64,000 nucleotides of DNA, from positions 744,001-808,000 of the forward strand of contig JAPYXD010000696.1 in assembly GCA_030998225.1 (NCBI GenBank), read 5' to 3'. The notes under the pieces are model-generated. The model was not told where the DNA came from and searched no databases. It was given only the letters and a program-made list of their open reading frames with translations. Origin of the DNA: Diplolepis rosae (Eukaryota; Arthropoda; Insecta; Hymenoptera; Diplolepididae). Positions 10,635 to 24,586 of the stretch are shown here, one piece after another. How positions within the stretch are numbered: the stretch's first letter is position 1; every line of letters starts with the position of its first letter. The translations under genes and the position numbers were made by a program.

Positions 10635-11313
10635 GATACTATAGAAAATTCATCAGAGTTTTTTCAACTATCGCTAAACCACTCACCGAGTTAACAAAAC
10701 AAAAATCGACCTTATTATTGGACTCCAGAATGCGAGACAAGCTTCCAGAAATTGAAAAATACAGCACTACCGAAAAGGAACTTCTTGCGATAGTTTGACT
10801 GTAAAAACATTGCGCCAATACTTGTTAGGTAGAGGGTTCCTAATTCAAACGGACTATCAAGCTCTGAAATGGCTATTTAACGTGAAGGATCCTTCTTCAA
10901 GATTAGTAAGATGGAGGCTCAGACTCGAAGAGTATAGATATAAAATCGAATACAAGAAAGGGAAAGAATCCAAAATCGTTCTCAATGAAACGAATAGTGA
11001 AAGATTGCCTTACGAGGATAATGAACCTATAGCTGTAAGGTTACGAAAGAAGAAATCGAATGATGAGGAGAAAATTTTCGAGGAATACTGCACATGGAAA
11101 AGTAACCGTCCGCCACTAAAAATAAAATCCAAACCAACAACCAATGGAAAAAACTGGATTAAAATCAGCAAGCAAAACATCTTCTTGGTATTACGCATTC
11201 AGGTACCAGATTTCAATGAAGAAATTTGGATGAAGTTGTTATACCATATTGTAACTTTATTTTCTTCTGACCATATGGGTAGCGGAAGAAAATATGAAAT
11301 TAATTAAACATAT
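10635..11313 (+). pseudogene. pol: Gypsy element 1: RT connection and RNase H
   Basis: Coding similarity resumes after the TIR element with the YYRKFI region, then a gap and frameshift. At 10795-11307 it carries an RNase H segment recognised by the FLIQTDYQALKWL and KDPSSRLVRWRLRLEEY motifs. The text after residue 60 is diverged. Stops and small deletions show decay. It is interrupted near 11314. Confidence 0.8.
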
Positions 11314-12363
11314 TATGTGAGATATAATAAATTGTGGTTTCGGCTACGTGAGGAGAAGTGAAGACCCAATCTATCTATAAACCATTTATTTTTACCGTGA
11401 GATTTATCTTCTTACAGATAGGGAATTTGGATTAATTATTAATCTTTGGAAATTTTTCACTTATGAAGATAAATCTCCTACATCATCCTTTAGTGTTGTG
11501 ATTGTTAAAATTAACATAAAATTTCTTCGCTTACATACGTTCATAAAATCTATGAAAACCGTAAGGCACCTGATAAATCTAAGTGAAGCGCTTTGACTCC
11601 TATTAGTTTAAAACCATTAGAGCAATTTCATAAGACATTCTAAAATACGCGACCATCCTGTGGTTCTTAACTTATAGCTATTACATGATATGACACTCTG
11701 TATAAAATATTCTTACAATCTGCGGTTAATTGAGAGAAGAGGAACTCGTAAAATTAATTCTAATTACACTATCCTATTTCTACCCTTACTATCGAAAAGG
11801 CAAAGTCCGATAAGCCTTATATTATTTACCTAGCACTGCGCTTAGTGGTTCAAATTGTGCGCGCCTATGATTCTACCTATCTATCTTTCTAATGAGAGAG
11901 CCTAACGGTATACCTGAGTGTCTCGTCAAAACGCGCGGCGTGCCACAAGCGTTAGGTTGTGTGCACCGAACTCATATAAGGCGTAAAATCCATTATCCTG
12001 CCCAGTACTCCACAATTGCAGAGACCCCTCGTTCTACCTGGAAAGCGTCTCAAGAGCTGAATTGAGACTCGGACTAAGACGTAAAACCTCTTAGCCTGCC
12101 TCGAGAGCAACTCTAGATGGCTTGTGGCTCGCTTTCGAGCCACCGACTCCCCATTCCGGTGTCAACATCCCCTTTTAATAGCATCTCGCTCATCTCCCAC
12201 TCTGGTCCATTTATCTCGGGAGGGGATGCTGGGCTTGCGCGTTGAGATTCAGCCGGATGCTGAGCTTCCCTACTTCTTGCCTGTAGAGCGATTAGCACAG
12301 TTGCCATTCTACAGGGGCTAGTCTAATCTCTTATATTTATAGGGCTTATGACGTCCGCTTACA
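11314..12363 (+). repeat. Interposed LTR-like segment in gypsy element 1
   Basis: About 1.05 kb separates RNase H from the integrase part. Its left end reads TGTGAGATATAATAAATTGT (from 11316) and its right end CGTCCGCTTACA (to 12363), so it has TGT...ACA ends as a solo LTR would. A TATAAA-like box occurs in its first 70 bases. No convincing target duplication was found, so solo LTR is a guess. No coding sequence. Confidence 0.35.
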
Positions 12364-12935
12364 ATATATAAAATTAAAAGTCTTTACATTCAATAAAAAT
12401 TGGAAGATATTAAAATTCCACTTAGAAGATCCTTCAATCACAAACACAGAGAAAGTTAGAATCAGGAATATGTAAGATTTCTTGTTACAAAGAAAATTCG
12501 AAGATCATGAATTTTTCCTTTGTGAAAACCTGGATAAGACATTAAGCGAAGAGGAAAAACAGGTTTTGTTACAAGAAGCACACAGGAATATAGCCACCGG
12601 TCCCTTTGAAAAAAATAAAACTATCCAAAGATTACGCGAACAGACACATTGGGAAAATATGGAAAGAGACGTTATCGAGTTTATAAAAAATGTAAAACTT
12701 GCCAACATGAGAAATTAACAAGGATTAGGTCTGAAGTAGAAGCAGTAATCCCAGAGACGCCAACAAAACCAAATGATAAAATCGCCATGGATATAGTTGG
12801 ACCATTAGGTCATACACAATCAGGAAATAATTACATTTTATGAATTCAAGATGTTTTCACTAGAAAAGAAAATGGGGCATCTCAGGCTGTGGGTCATGCA
12901 ACTAATAATCGAAGTGCTGTTGCAATGATTTCACA
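12364..12935 (+). pseudogene. pol: Gypsy element 1: integrase N-terminal part
   Basis: Frames at 12482-12718 and 12649-12843 contain an HHCC-type zinc-binding region (the His part around EAHRNIATG and the CKTCQHEK pair) and the beginning of the catalytic core (KIAMDIVGPLG, holding the first Asp). The two overlapping frames are offset by a frameshift near 12700, and a stop follows at 12841. Similarity fades near 12935. The rest of the integrase and a 3' LTR are missing. Confidence 0.8.
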
Positions 12936-14559
12936 GGTCAGCGGTCTACGTTCCAATCTACGGACCAAAAGTGCGCAAGTTTGAACCCAGCTTGGAGCAG
13001 AATTATTTTCAAATTTCTTCAGCTTTACTACATAAATTTTTTAATTGCCTGATATAATTACTAACATTGTTTCATAATTGTGCATGGTAATAAAAGTCTG
13101 AATAATTTCTCCTTTCACACAGGTTGTCAATGATAATGATGATAAAATGAAGGTAGAAACGTGAAAAGAGAAGAAGGAAGAAGGAGAAAAGGATCGATAA
13201 AAGGGAAAAGAAATTTTCGCTTTTTTTGCGTCGAAAAAGTCTGATAAAAGAAAGGAAAAAGTCTGATAATAAACAGCAAAAATTCCGTAATCAAAACAGT
13301 GGTATTTTACTGTTTTGAAAAAGTCTTAATTAGACATTTGAGTCGAAAATTGTATGATGTTTTTTCGGAAAAAGCCCCCTATTTTATAGCACAATTTCCG
13401 ATAGTACGTAAAGTCCGATAAAAAATAGGAAAATGTTCTATAACGATTTTCTCGGGTTGAAATGCCAAAAATTATAGGAGAAATTTGCCTAAGAAAAAAG
13501 AAGGAACTAAGACATATTTTTCTCAGTGTATGTATATATATATGCCGAGTCATGTCGCCATTTGTTGGTGCCCTGAAGCAGACATAATCCGAGAATTAGA
13601 ATGGTACATTTGTTGGCGTATTTATGCTGCCGTAAAACAGGGACTGTCCCTTGCTGAACTTTCGCTATGTCATGCTGTATTGGTGCAGTCTTAAACGACC
13701 CATAAATATCATAATTCTGATGCATGAAAAAACTCTGCCTTAGGCGTTCGCATCTTAGCTCAAACATGTATACATTTTGTGCATCTGATGGCGTTTTAAA
13801 GTTACACTTAAGCCTACGATCCTGCTATCTGGGCATCGATAATGTGCACATCCTTGCTGCCAGAAACATTCGAATTTTCTAGTGCTTTTTCAAACGACTT
13901 TAAAGAAGTATTGCTATAATTAACTGAAAATAAAACGGATTCATTGTATAAAGTAAATTTATTGCACAGGATATGTTTAAATGGAATGACGCTTAAAATA
14001 GTAACATTAATTTAAATATGGCTTAAGTAAAACGAAATTTCAGGCACTGTATTTGTAGGAAAATATTGACAAAAATTTCAAACTCAACTAATTAATTGTT
14101 TTAAACATTTGAATATTAAAAATTACCTAAATGTTGATCCTTTCTATTAATACACTTGCATATTTCTTTTTCTTATTTTTTTATTAATTAAATTACCTAT
14201 TTCCTTTATGTAACTGAGTATTTTAGGTTACTTAACTTTCAAGTTATACTTATAGCACTTACTTCCCAATAAAAGTGACAAAACTACAGACTTTCCTGCC
14301 TTCTCCAAGACTTCCATATTAGTAAACTTTCGTCACTAATACCACTTTTTCATGAAGAAATATGTTAATATCACTTCACTTGAGGTTAGATTTTTTTATA
14401 ATCAATTGAATCAATATGAAGCGCGCCACGGTTAAGGTTATAAATATTTTACCCGAGTTACGTACTTTCATCACGGAATCTACGTGCGAAAACGAGCTAC
14501 ATGAATTCGTTTTTCATTAATTAATACGCTTGACATCAATGCATATGAGAATTCAAGCA
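12936..14559. other. Unannotated AT-rich stretch
   Basis: No recognisable coding region, tRNA or long repeat. Short purine-rich stretches (13140-13280) are the only visible texture. Open frames at 13326-13767 overlap one another on opposite strands and look like chance. Confidence 0.4.
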
Positions 14560-14569
14560 TTATTTACAA

Positions 14570-14945
14570 ATTTTTCCAAATGATTTCAGTCCAATATGTC
14601 GATAATTAGAAGATTGTATCACTCACTATGACTATGATAACCGAATACTACTATATCGACCTTATCAACCTGCGATTTAGAATTAACGTCATTTAAGGCC
14701 AGATGCAATTTTCAATATATATTTATATTACATTTATATTAAAAATATTTATTCTGAAAATAGACTGAAATGATTTGGAAAAATTTGTAAATAGTTCATG
14801 ATATATCCGTAGCCAAATTGGCGTAAATAGATTCTGTGAGAAAAGTTTTGTGTAACTTCCGTAGCTGAGATGATAGAGCATTCGACTGTCGATCGAAAGG
14901 TCCTGGGCTCGATACCCAACGGAGTGGAAGCGTTCCTTTTTTCTC
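14570..14945 (+). mobile_element. tRNA-like short element, second locus
   Basis: 14570-14720 is a diverged copy of 6710-6850 and 14770-14945 a copy of 7160-7330, so the same composite (arm, then GTAGCCAAATTGGCGTAAAT, then the tRNA-like part) recurs here. It ends in a T run after GCGTTCC. Confidence 0.6.
14855..14926 (+). ncRNA. tRNA-like sequence (anticodon position GTC)
   Basis: Same fold as the 7241 copy, with D-arm GCTGAGATGATAGAGC (one mismatch), anticodon loop CTGTCGA (GTC), T-stem CTGGG/CCCAA with a terminal mismatch and acceptor TCCG/CGGA. A T run follows the extended stem. Degenerate family member. Confidence 0.55.
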
Positions 14946-14970
14946 TTTTCAGAATCTGATTGGCTGTAAC

Positions 14971-15217
14971 TGTGGAGCGGGTTGAAACAGCGACTTTCAA
15001 CCCTAGGGTTGAAAATCGTAGTTTCAACCCGCTCTACAGGTACCGAAAATCGTATTTTCAAAGGAGGCGCTATGAAAATTATTATTTCATCCGATTTTCA
15101 GTACCTGTAGAGCGGGTTGAAACAGCGACTTTCAACCCTAGGGTTGAAAATCGTGGTTTCAACCCGCTCTACAGGTACCGAAAATCGGATTTTCAAAGGA
15201 GGCGCTATGAAAAATAG
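14971..15217 (+). repeat. Tandem pair of near-perfect hairpins
   Basis: A palindromic unit centred on AACCCTAGGGTT occurs at 14972-15037 and again at about 15091-15188. Each is followed by the same CGAAAATCG...TTTTCAAAGGAGGCGCTATG segment (15045-15074 and 15179-15210). Stems are about 30-45 bp (GAGCGGGTTGAAAC and complement). The second copy is the more perfect palindrome. No coding potential beyond shadow frames. Confidence 0.8.
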
Positions 15218-15319
15218 TATACATTACTCGAAACAAAACACACCGAAAGCATTTCGCGTGATTGCAGCCCTCGTTTCACTCGGGCAGCAAACTTCACACT
15301 CATGCAATCGCTCTGTTTC

Positions 15320-15535
15320 GCCCCTTGTAATGTAATATACTATTTCATTCCTATTTCAACTGAATCTTTAGTCAATTTTGTATTTAATTTAATTTTGTAT
15401 TTGTATTTAATGAATGTAGGCCCTGAAGAGGAAGACTCTGTGTCTTCGAAACGTTGGCCCTATATTAATAAACAACAACATCTGACATATCTAGTCCAGC
15501 TCGGTCATCTTCTTACCTTCCTGAACTAATAACGA
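15320..15535 (+). ncRNA. Penelope-like 3' fragment with hammerhead-like core
   Basis: CTGAAGA (15423-15429), a 6 bp stem GAAGAC/GTCTTC (15431-15436, 15442-15447) with a short loop, and GAAAC (15448-15452) fit the CUGANGA...GAAA hammerhead half. Downstream, AACAACAACATCTGAC resembles the terminus near 6171. No reverse transcriptase is nearby. The cleavage-site strand was not identified. Confidence 0.5.
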
Positions 15536-18500
15536 ACTGGACATACTTTCAAACAAATCTGAATTAATAATTCTTGTTTACGAAAAATTAAAGTTCTCAA
15601 TATTTTAATTTAGTCAACAATAATATTTTTAGTTCAACTTAAATTAAAAGTCTTATAAACATTTAACATTCTTAAAATTTGAAATAAATCAACATCAATA
15701 TTTATATTTGAACTGAAATTATACCATTTATGTACAATATTATTACAATATGGTTTCAGACAATAATAAAATTTTGATTTGAATGGAAATTATAACGGAA
15801 AAGTTAACTATTTATGAAAACTTCCACGTAAAATTAAAAATAGTGAATTAAAACGAATAATTAGAAGGAATAATTAAAACAAATATACGGAACAGACACC
15901 GAAATTGTTTTGAAACATCAGCTGATGTATCTCAGGAGCAAAACAACCCAAAATACATCGGCGAATAACAGAATGCTGCACTTTTTATGACCACCGACCA
16001 TAAGGGCCCTTTTCTTTTTTTTAAACTGAATATACACCCACTTCTGGTTGCATCTGAAACATGAGTATAATGCCGATAGATTCAGTGTGAGTCATAGTAT
16101 CATCCCAGACACAAATCTGAACAAATTTTCATGTGGGCGCCCACAAATATTTATTATTTAAAGATTTTCAGCCAATACTGCGATTTTTGTAAAAAAATTC
16201 GTTTGTTTTTTGTTAATAAAAAAAGAGCTTTAAATGAAAAAAATCCTCTGATTAAAGACTGTTTTTTTTTCATATTTAAGAAAAAAGTGACTAGCTTGAA
16301 ATAGATAAGTTCAGTGACTTTAGAGAAATTCTACTCGCCGACTTTGAAACCATCGTTTTAAGAAAAATGGATTTGAAGATCAAGATACTATTTACATGCA
16401 AATAAAATTTTTCTTTTCTTGCTTACACGAATTTTGGACCACCCTAAATTGTGCAGCTACAAGTACACGGTAAATTCGAGATAGCAAAAATGTACTAAGT
16501 TTAATTAACGTACTTGCAAATAAGAAAACAGTCTCAACTTCAAGTTTGAATAATATTGCCATGTTTTATCATAAATATTCCAGATTAATTGTATTTTATC
16601 AGTCATACCTTCTTCTACTTAAATCAATTGGAAACATAAATTATTACTCAAGTAGGCTAAAAATCTCAGTAAGTATAGTAATTTCCTTCCTAGCTACAAT
16701 GATAAAATATATAACTCTATCATATTTAGACTCTTGGGGTCGAATCATGTCAAGATATGTCAAATAATCATGATTTATAATTAAGAGTAGAAGAATTGTT
16801 GTCAAATATAGCATTCTTATAAGAATTTGATTTCTTATAATATTATTTACAAGTTAGGGATACAATTTTTTTTCAGTTGTTCTAGGTGAGAAGTTGGCCT
16901 TACGATCGAAGATCGAATGAGGGTAAAAACAATAACCGTTCTTTCGTAAACTCCAAGACTTTCCAATATTCTGGAAGAGATATCTCGTTGTAGATTTAAC
17001 AAGTCTGTGGGTGTTCGCTGAGTAAGTGTGGGTATTTAAGGGGTGGTTTCAGAGGCAGGGATGTTTATTTGAAGTGAAACCCTCTTCAACCTTAATCCGC
17101 GAACTCTCTAGGGAGAATCAACAGAAGATGGAAAACGGCAGGAAGATTCGTACACTCTGCTTGGAAATATTAGGAAAGAATGTGCTGAAAGAATAGATAC
17201 GGTGATATTCTTGTCTTTTGATTTTATTATAATTTAAAATTTTAATTTTCTAGTTAAGATATTTTATCAAGAAAATAAATTCAAATTAAAACAAAAAAAT
17301 TTGAAAAACAATTTACTGACCAAACAGAACTGATATAAATGTACTTCGAAAACATGCTACTTGTTATCTTTAGTGACAAAATAAGTTTGAATTTAGATTC
17401 AGTTAAATAGTTGATAATGACAAAATTGAGTAACGTTTAAGAATTATTGCAATAAAGGAATTTAATCTATAAAAAAAAAAAATATTTTACATATCTGCGA
17501 AGGTATTTTAAGTGGTAACATCACAATTCAATTATACTTTCATTCTGTAATATTAATTGCAAGATTTTCTTTTAATGGTTATCTATATTTGTTGTGATGT
17601 ACAGTAATATGACATTATTTTATTTTGTAAAAACATGCAGCACTGTAGATTTTGAAGCAAGAAACAATGAAAATAAAATGACGTAAGTTAATATACTATT
17701 CACAATTGCTAAACAAGGTTGGATAGAAAAGGACAGACAAAATGAATATGAAAATGGCACGTGACACAGAAAAGGCTCACGATGACACGTGACTCACAAA
17801 AGGCATAGTCATGGATTGATTGCGAGAAGCGCATTACCAGAGGACAATAATATCAAAGGGGTCGACATATCGCGATGTGTCTCATGGTAATACATTCCAC
17901 GCAACTTGTCACGCTTATGCTTTCATTTTTGTTCAAAAACGTCGAACAAATTTAGTAATAAATTTGAACTTTTTATTCGATTGTGATTATTTTCTGTTAC
18001 ACATGATTTTTATAAATCATCAAAATTTCACTCGCAATTACATATATTATCTTATATTTTTATTCAGATAATTAATATCGCAATTTTTAATCATCTCACT
18101 TTTCATTTCCAAATATTTAAATCAAATCAACCAGGAATCTTTATGGAAAATATATTTCTGAGAGATTTAATAAGGAAATTCAAAACAAATGTTCACTCTG
18201 AATTTGAATTAGTAAAAATTCGACTAAACTAAACTTAGTGACCTATTTTTGAATACACAACTAGTCATTTTTCATTCAAAACATAATAGTTTCACTATCT
18301 AAATTGACAATTTTTCAAAACGTATTAATTGCAATGTGTTTCCTTTGATTCAAGATAATGCATAATTTTCCAATTTAATCATGAATTGAGGAGTTTTATC
18401 GATCCCTCACGAGAGTAGAAGTATCTTGCGCCAAATTTTTGTTGCACTGAAATACGTTCACAAAGTTATGTATTTTGTAGGCATAGAGAAATATATTACT

Positions 18501-19080
18501 CAGATAATTTTTTTTCCAAATCATACAAATGTTCTTGATATTGAAACTGTTATTATATTCATATTTTTCCACCACACATATAAATGATAATTAAATAGTT
18601 ATATCAATATTAACAACATCATCTTTAAAAATATTTTGATAATTTTGACATATTTATGTAAATTAAATTTTATTGTGACTTGAGTTCGAAAGTTTTATCT
18701 GAATAAAAAAATTGTATAATTTTTTAATACGAAGAAAATAGTGAAAATAAAAAAAGAATCCTGATTCCATTAAGGTCACCCACTTAGACAAGTAATCCAC
18801 AAACTCTTGGAACCATATCAAATCCGTATTCGAATAATCTGTTTCACAATCACAAAAATTCTAATTACATAATGAGACACACTCTAGAAAATAAGACATT
18901 TCATAAAAAAATTTGCCGTTTTTCTATACAATGAAACGAAAGTTTTTAAACCACTACCATCACCATTATCGAGATATCCTCAAAACCACAATTCACCGGA
19001 ATTATAAAATCCCTGAATTTTTTTTCTAATAATTTTAATTTATCTTCAGAATTTTAAGGATGTAAATTGAACCTCATTTA
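15536..19080. other. Non-coding AT-rich region
   Basis: About 3.5 kb without recognised genes or repeats. At 17755-17800 two CACGTGAC-containing segments occur about 30 bp apart (E-box-like). Frames at 16546-16767 and 17820-18071 lack any domain signature and are not called. Confidence 0.4.
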
Positions 19081-19109
19081 TATTTCACTCACCAATAATT
19101 AAGTCCAGA

Positions 19110-19335
19110 TCGTGAAAATTGCGAAGCGGGTTCGAAAACGCGGGGTACGCGACGGAAAACGTTTTGACGAAGTCCTGATTCTTATCTAGTAGAGCTGGTT
19201 GCAGTCCTCCAGGCGCCGGCGTCAATTGTCAGTGAGCTGCTATTGGTCCAATTTCACGACGCATCGATATCACTGGCTAAACCTCCACAGGCGTACCCCT
19301 TTCAGATCTACCCCAGGCGGAGCTTTCCTGCTCAT
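19110..19335. promoter_or_regulatory. GC-richer island with inverted CCAAT motif
   Basis: An abrupt change to CpG-containing sequence (GCGAAGCGGG, GGCGCCGGCGTC) with ATTGGTCCAAT, which reads as CCAAT on both strands. In an otherwise AT-rich tract this could be a promoter or a conserved regulatory block. No adjacent exon was identified, so the call is tentative. Confidence 0.25.
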
Positions 19336-20390
19336 TTTTTTACAAAAACAACTATTTTCCTCATGATGACAATCTTTTAGCCCTTGCAACATCCATAACC
19401 AACGTAAGCCAGGTTCCACATTTGTCGATGCAACGTACCCTGAGTAAATTCATAATTCGTAAAATTACGTTTTCAAGGCTTTCCATATTCATTTCCTCAT
19501 AAATATGTCTTAATTATCATGTGAAAAAGAATCTTAAATTATCAAATCAAAGTCGAAAACAGTTTTGAAATCATTAGATTAGAATACACAGTAATAAAAA
19601 GTTTAAAACTGGTATCAGTTAACAGACGATTTTGGCCTACATTTAGCCACTGAATGTGTAAGCACACAAGACTGTCCTTTTCTAATAGTCTAGTTTGTGT
19701 GAAATTTTTAACTCATCCGACTTTTAGGCGTGAAATAAAACATTCATACACGGTGAGAACTTTACGTGCCTTGTGAATTTTAATCATCAGTATTTTGATT
19801 AATTTCGGAGACTCATTTCTATATTCTATATTCTATATTCTATATTAATTTAAGAATACTTTACCCAATATTTTCTCCTATACTTTCTTCAATAGTTCAT
19901 CCAATACTTTTTTCATAAGGGTAAGTTGCTTCTTACAATAGAGGTAGAGTGCTAGAAATCCAGCTACCAGTGTTTCTTGTTTATTGTAAATGAATATATT
20001 TTGATTAAAAATCTATTCATTTGGTTGTAGATTTAATCAGGCACGATAGTTGAGTAAACCTTCAACTCAATTAGTTTACTGAATGCAACTTTATTGAATA
20101 ATAATGAAAACTGATTAAAAATATCGCTTGCCATTAAAACTTCAGTGAGATTTTCAACTCAAAAAATCCCATTGATACAAAACTGACACGAGTATTCGTG
20201 TATCCTATAAAAGTATTCTACTTTCGAATCTTTGACAAGATCATCGACCAAACCGACCGCATGACTAGTTTTCTTCCTTACCTGTATTTCAATTTGTGTA
20301 ACCCTATTTCCGTGCAAAATTAGATATCTACTTGAAAATTTGTAAAATAAAATAAAATCTACTCAAATAGATCTGTCTGATCATGAATGT
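19336..20390. other. No recognised content
   Basis: AT-rich sequence with a short pentamer-type repeat (TATTC runs at about 19818-19845). No coding or structural signal. Confidence 0.4.
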
Positions 20391-20394
20391 TCAT

Positions 20395-20520
20395 ATTATA
20401 TATATATATATATATATGTTGTATATGATGTATATTTGTATATTTGCATGTATATGATATGTTGATTAAATATGTTATGCAAACCTGACTTGAATTACAA
20501 TTATATGTATATATATATAT

Positions 20521-20562
<42 letters not shown>

Positions 20563-20580
20563 TATATATATAATTATATA

Positions 20581-20622
<42 letters not shown>

Positions 20623-20625
20623 TTT
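20395..20625. repeat. (TA)n microsatellite tract
   Basis: Three clusters of TA dinucleotides (about 20396-20417, 20508-20560, 20576-20622) interrupted by T runs. The open frame across it on the minus strand is Ile/Tyr low complexity and not a gene. Confidence 0.95.
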
Positions 20626-22512
20626 TGTTTTGTATAGAATATATCAGAATATGCGTAAAAACACTTAAAATGCATATGACACAAAAAATCGGTAAAATTG
20701 ATATAATATAAGATGTTGGAGGATCGAGCAGACCTATAGGTGCGTTTATTTTTTCCTTACTTTTTACTGTACGGTCAGTCAGTTGACGCAAATATTCTAA
20801 TTTCTAGGAGAATGACCACATTTTGAAAATAAATTCTCATTTCAAGAAGAATATTCTCATTTTAATAAAAAAATGATGATCTGAAAAAGATTATTCTATC
20901 TTTGGTTAGGAAATATTTTTCAAGTAAGAATTCCATTAATTTATTCGACGATAATAATAATAATAACTATTATTATAGAAAACCACTGCATAATTCTGAA
21001 TATTTCGTTGCCAAATATCTTGTATATATATTCCCTATACCCTGAGCCCATACATATAAATTTCCATGCTACAATATCCCTAGACATTAAGAAAATAATG
21101 GAAGCCATGTATAGGATCCCACATGCAGATTCCCAAATAGATTCATATGTAGAGATTTTCAGTAGAGACAAATGATTTAAAATTTCCTAATAACCCTGAT
21201 ATATTCGATCCTATATACCCAGGAGGGTGATGCTTATCAATTACGCTGGGTGCATTTAGAGATAACGAGAGGGAAATCCAAGTTGTTTGCAGGGAAAAGC
21301 ATTTATGAACGGTCTAAGCAGAGATAAGGTTGCCGACCATTGAACGAAACAGCATCCGTTCTCCCTGCAGATCGATACTTCCTGGCAACCGCCAACGGTT
21401 TTTTACCTCCGCCCCCTCCGTCCACGAATTCTGACTGTGTATGGAACAATGTGAGTTAACCCATAATATCTAGCGATGGCTTTGAGTTGTCATTGATGAC
21501 TGAGCTATTATTATACTATATTATTTATTGAGACGTATATGTAGCTCTTAAGATTGTCGATAAACTTAACTTGTTGGCCAACTTCTATAACGGTGTAAAG
21601 GCTAATTGAATTCCTTTCAAAAAATTGAGATTAAATTATCAATTACAAAATGTAAGTAAGTTTAAAGAAATTGTAAATAATTCAGCAGTATGGAAAACAA
21701 TAAAAATATCCACAAAATTCCAGTGTACTAGGAGACCTTATTTTAGATTTTCTCCTGAACTACATTTCAAATAAGAAGAAGTGGGTCGTAGTGAGATTTT
21801 TTATTTTATAGAAAATTATTATTTTTTATTCATATTAGTATAGAAATGAGGTTTCTCATCACAAATTCCTACCTTATCGACGTAGCAAGGTTCCAGAGCC
21901 TCAGATTGGTTCTGTTCCAGCTGAATCTGGAAAGTTCTAGAAAGCTGTAAAGTCACCTCCGTTCAAGAACAAAGGGGTAGGTTGTCGAATGGGTTGAAGG
22001 AAAAATATTTTTTAGAATTGTAGAGTGGGGTTATAAGAATGCAGTTGATATTTTTTAAGACGTAGGATGTGGACAAGTATTTTCAAGAATTTTATAACGT
22101 TATTCAATAAAGAACAGGTATTTTGATAGATGATTATAATGTATTCATTGAAGAATAACTGATGAAAATAATATTTCTTGAAAATAAGGAACAGGGGTAT
22201 AAGAATGATATTGCTTAGCACTGATGTTTATTCTAATAAATTAAATATGAAAATTGTCAAAGTGAAGGAAAAACGATGACAAGAATATTTCTCAAATTCG
22301 AGAGTGGGAGTATGAGAATGATATGTTTTTGTTTGGCACTCAGAATGTGAGGGGTATGAGAATGCATCTTATGGTGTTTAACGATATTCATGTTTGTTAA
22401 AATATGAATATGACTTCCTTTATTAAAACGCTACTGTTGTTTATGAGGTAATAAGTGTTATTATTCTCACTCCTGTCACATTTTCATCACTATTATTATT
22501 ATTCAAACTCAA
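20626..22512. other. Non-coding stretch
   Basis: No gene recognised. 21220-21450 is somewhat more GC-rich with GATAA motifs (GAGATAACG, AGAGATAAGG) and could be regulatory. 21960-22400 contains four loose repeats of 'GAGTGGG-TATAAGAATG' type. Confidence 0.35.
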
Positions 22513-23497
<985 letters not shown>

Positions 23498-23783
23498 TCC
23501 TCAAATTAGATTAGAAATAGTTACTCAACGGTTTTCGAGGTCGCTGATTACGATTATGTAGTCATAATATCGGAATCCAAGACGGCGGTTCCCATATGGC
23601 GGATTTATGCCAAACGTTCCAGCGTTCAGTGACTCCAATTGCTGAAATCGGCTTGTGAATGAATGCTAGAAGATTTTCGTAGTCGTTGATTGAGATTCTG
23701 CCGTCAAAATATCAAAATTCTACATGGCGGATCTAATATGGCGGATCTAATTTGGAATCTGTGTAACGATGATTCAGATCCCC
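23498..23783 (+). repeat. Short tandem segments with GGCGGAT motifs
   Basis: Two related segments (about 23528-23600 and 23680-23760) share TCGxTGATTxxGATT...GTCA.AATATC and end in ATGGCGGATxTA. A third weak relative lies near 24636-24660. Non-coding; nature unknown. Confidence 0.45.
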
Positions 23784-24586
23784 CTAGAGGACCCGGTTGT
23801 GAGAACGGTCAGAGAATACACTGACCATTCTCCGACCTCGCATTATTGTGGCTACCCAGGAAAAAAAACGATAGAACGCGCGTCTCTTTGAATTGTGTAT
23901 CTGTCATTTGCATATGCAGGAAATAAAAATTCAATCGGATGGTGACACTTGGAATCTGCCATTTGTGCGCAATGTTTTAAATCTGCCATTCGACATTGGT
24001 TAAATCGTTAAGTGAATAAGGTTGAATAAGACTGATTAACCTCAAATAACTTCTAATGGCAATGTACGATTCATTGATGTTCGGATGAATCGGTTGAAAT
24101 TCCAAATGAAATGGAAGTCTTAAAAGGTCACTCTGAATAAGAGAAATACAATAAAAACAGAATACGAATTGTATTGTAAACGATTGTTCACTTTAAATAC
24201 ATTATTTTCTATCGGAAATATTGGTTTTCAATCTGTTAATGCTGAAATTCCAGTGACAGATACGCAATTCAGAACACCTCAAAGTCCATTCAAATTTAAC
24301 GCAAGTGAATGGTTTTTTGTTTCCTGGGTAAGAACAGTAAAAAAACATTTAAAGCATTACAATTATGATTCTGTGGCAAAATTTGAATTAGAATTTGTAG
24401 GAATAAACACAATAATTTTATTTTTCTGCGTTAAAAACTAGAAAAACATTGTATATCTGTCATTGAAAGCAGAGTAGTGGAACGTTTCCACCGCCAGGAT
24501 TGGCCATTGGTAGAAGTGAGATGAGATGAGTGACTACTTAGTTGTGTCTCACGTCTCTAACCGTACTTTCAACCGGGTCCGCTAGG
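23784..24586. mobile_element. TIR element, termini CTAGNGGACCCGGTTG (copy 1)
   Basis: The left end CTAGAGGACCCGGTTG (about 23785-23800) and right end CAACCGGGTCCGCTAG (about 24570-24585) are inverted repeats. Subterminal GAGAACGGTCAGAGAATAC and CCTCGCATTATTGTGGC recur at 54371-54770 and 58306-58780. CTAG at both outer ends may be the target duplication or part of the TIR. No transposase. Confidence 0.75.

Noticed and set aside
20501..20791. Minus-strand ORF rich in Ile and Tyr
   Set aside because: Reads through the (TA)n tract.
24169..24441. 90-codon frame inside the TIR element
   Set aside because: Overlaps arm sequence found non-coding in other copies; no transposase motif.
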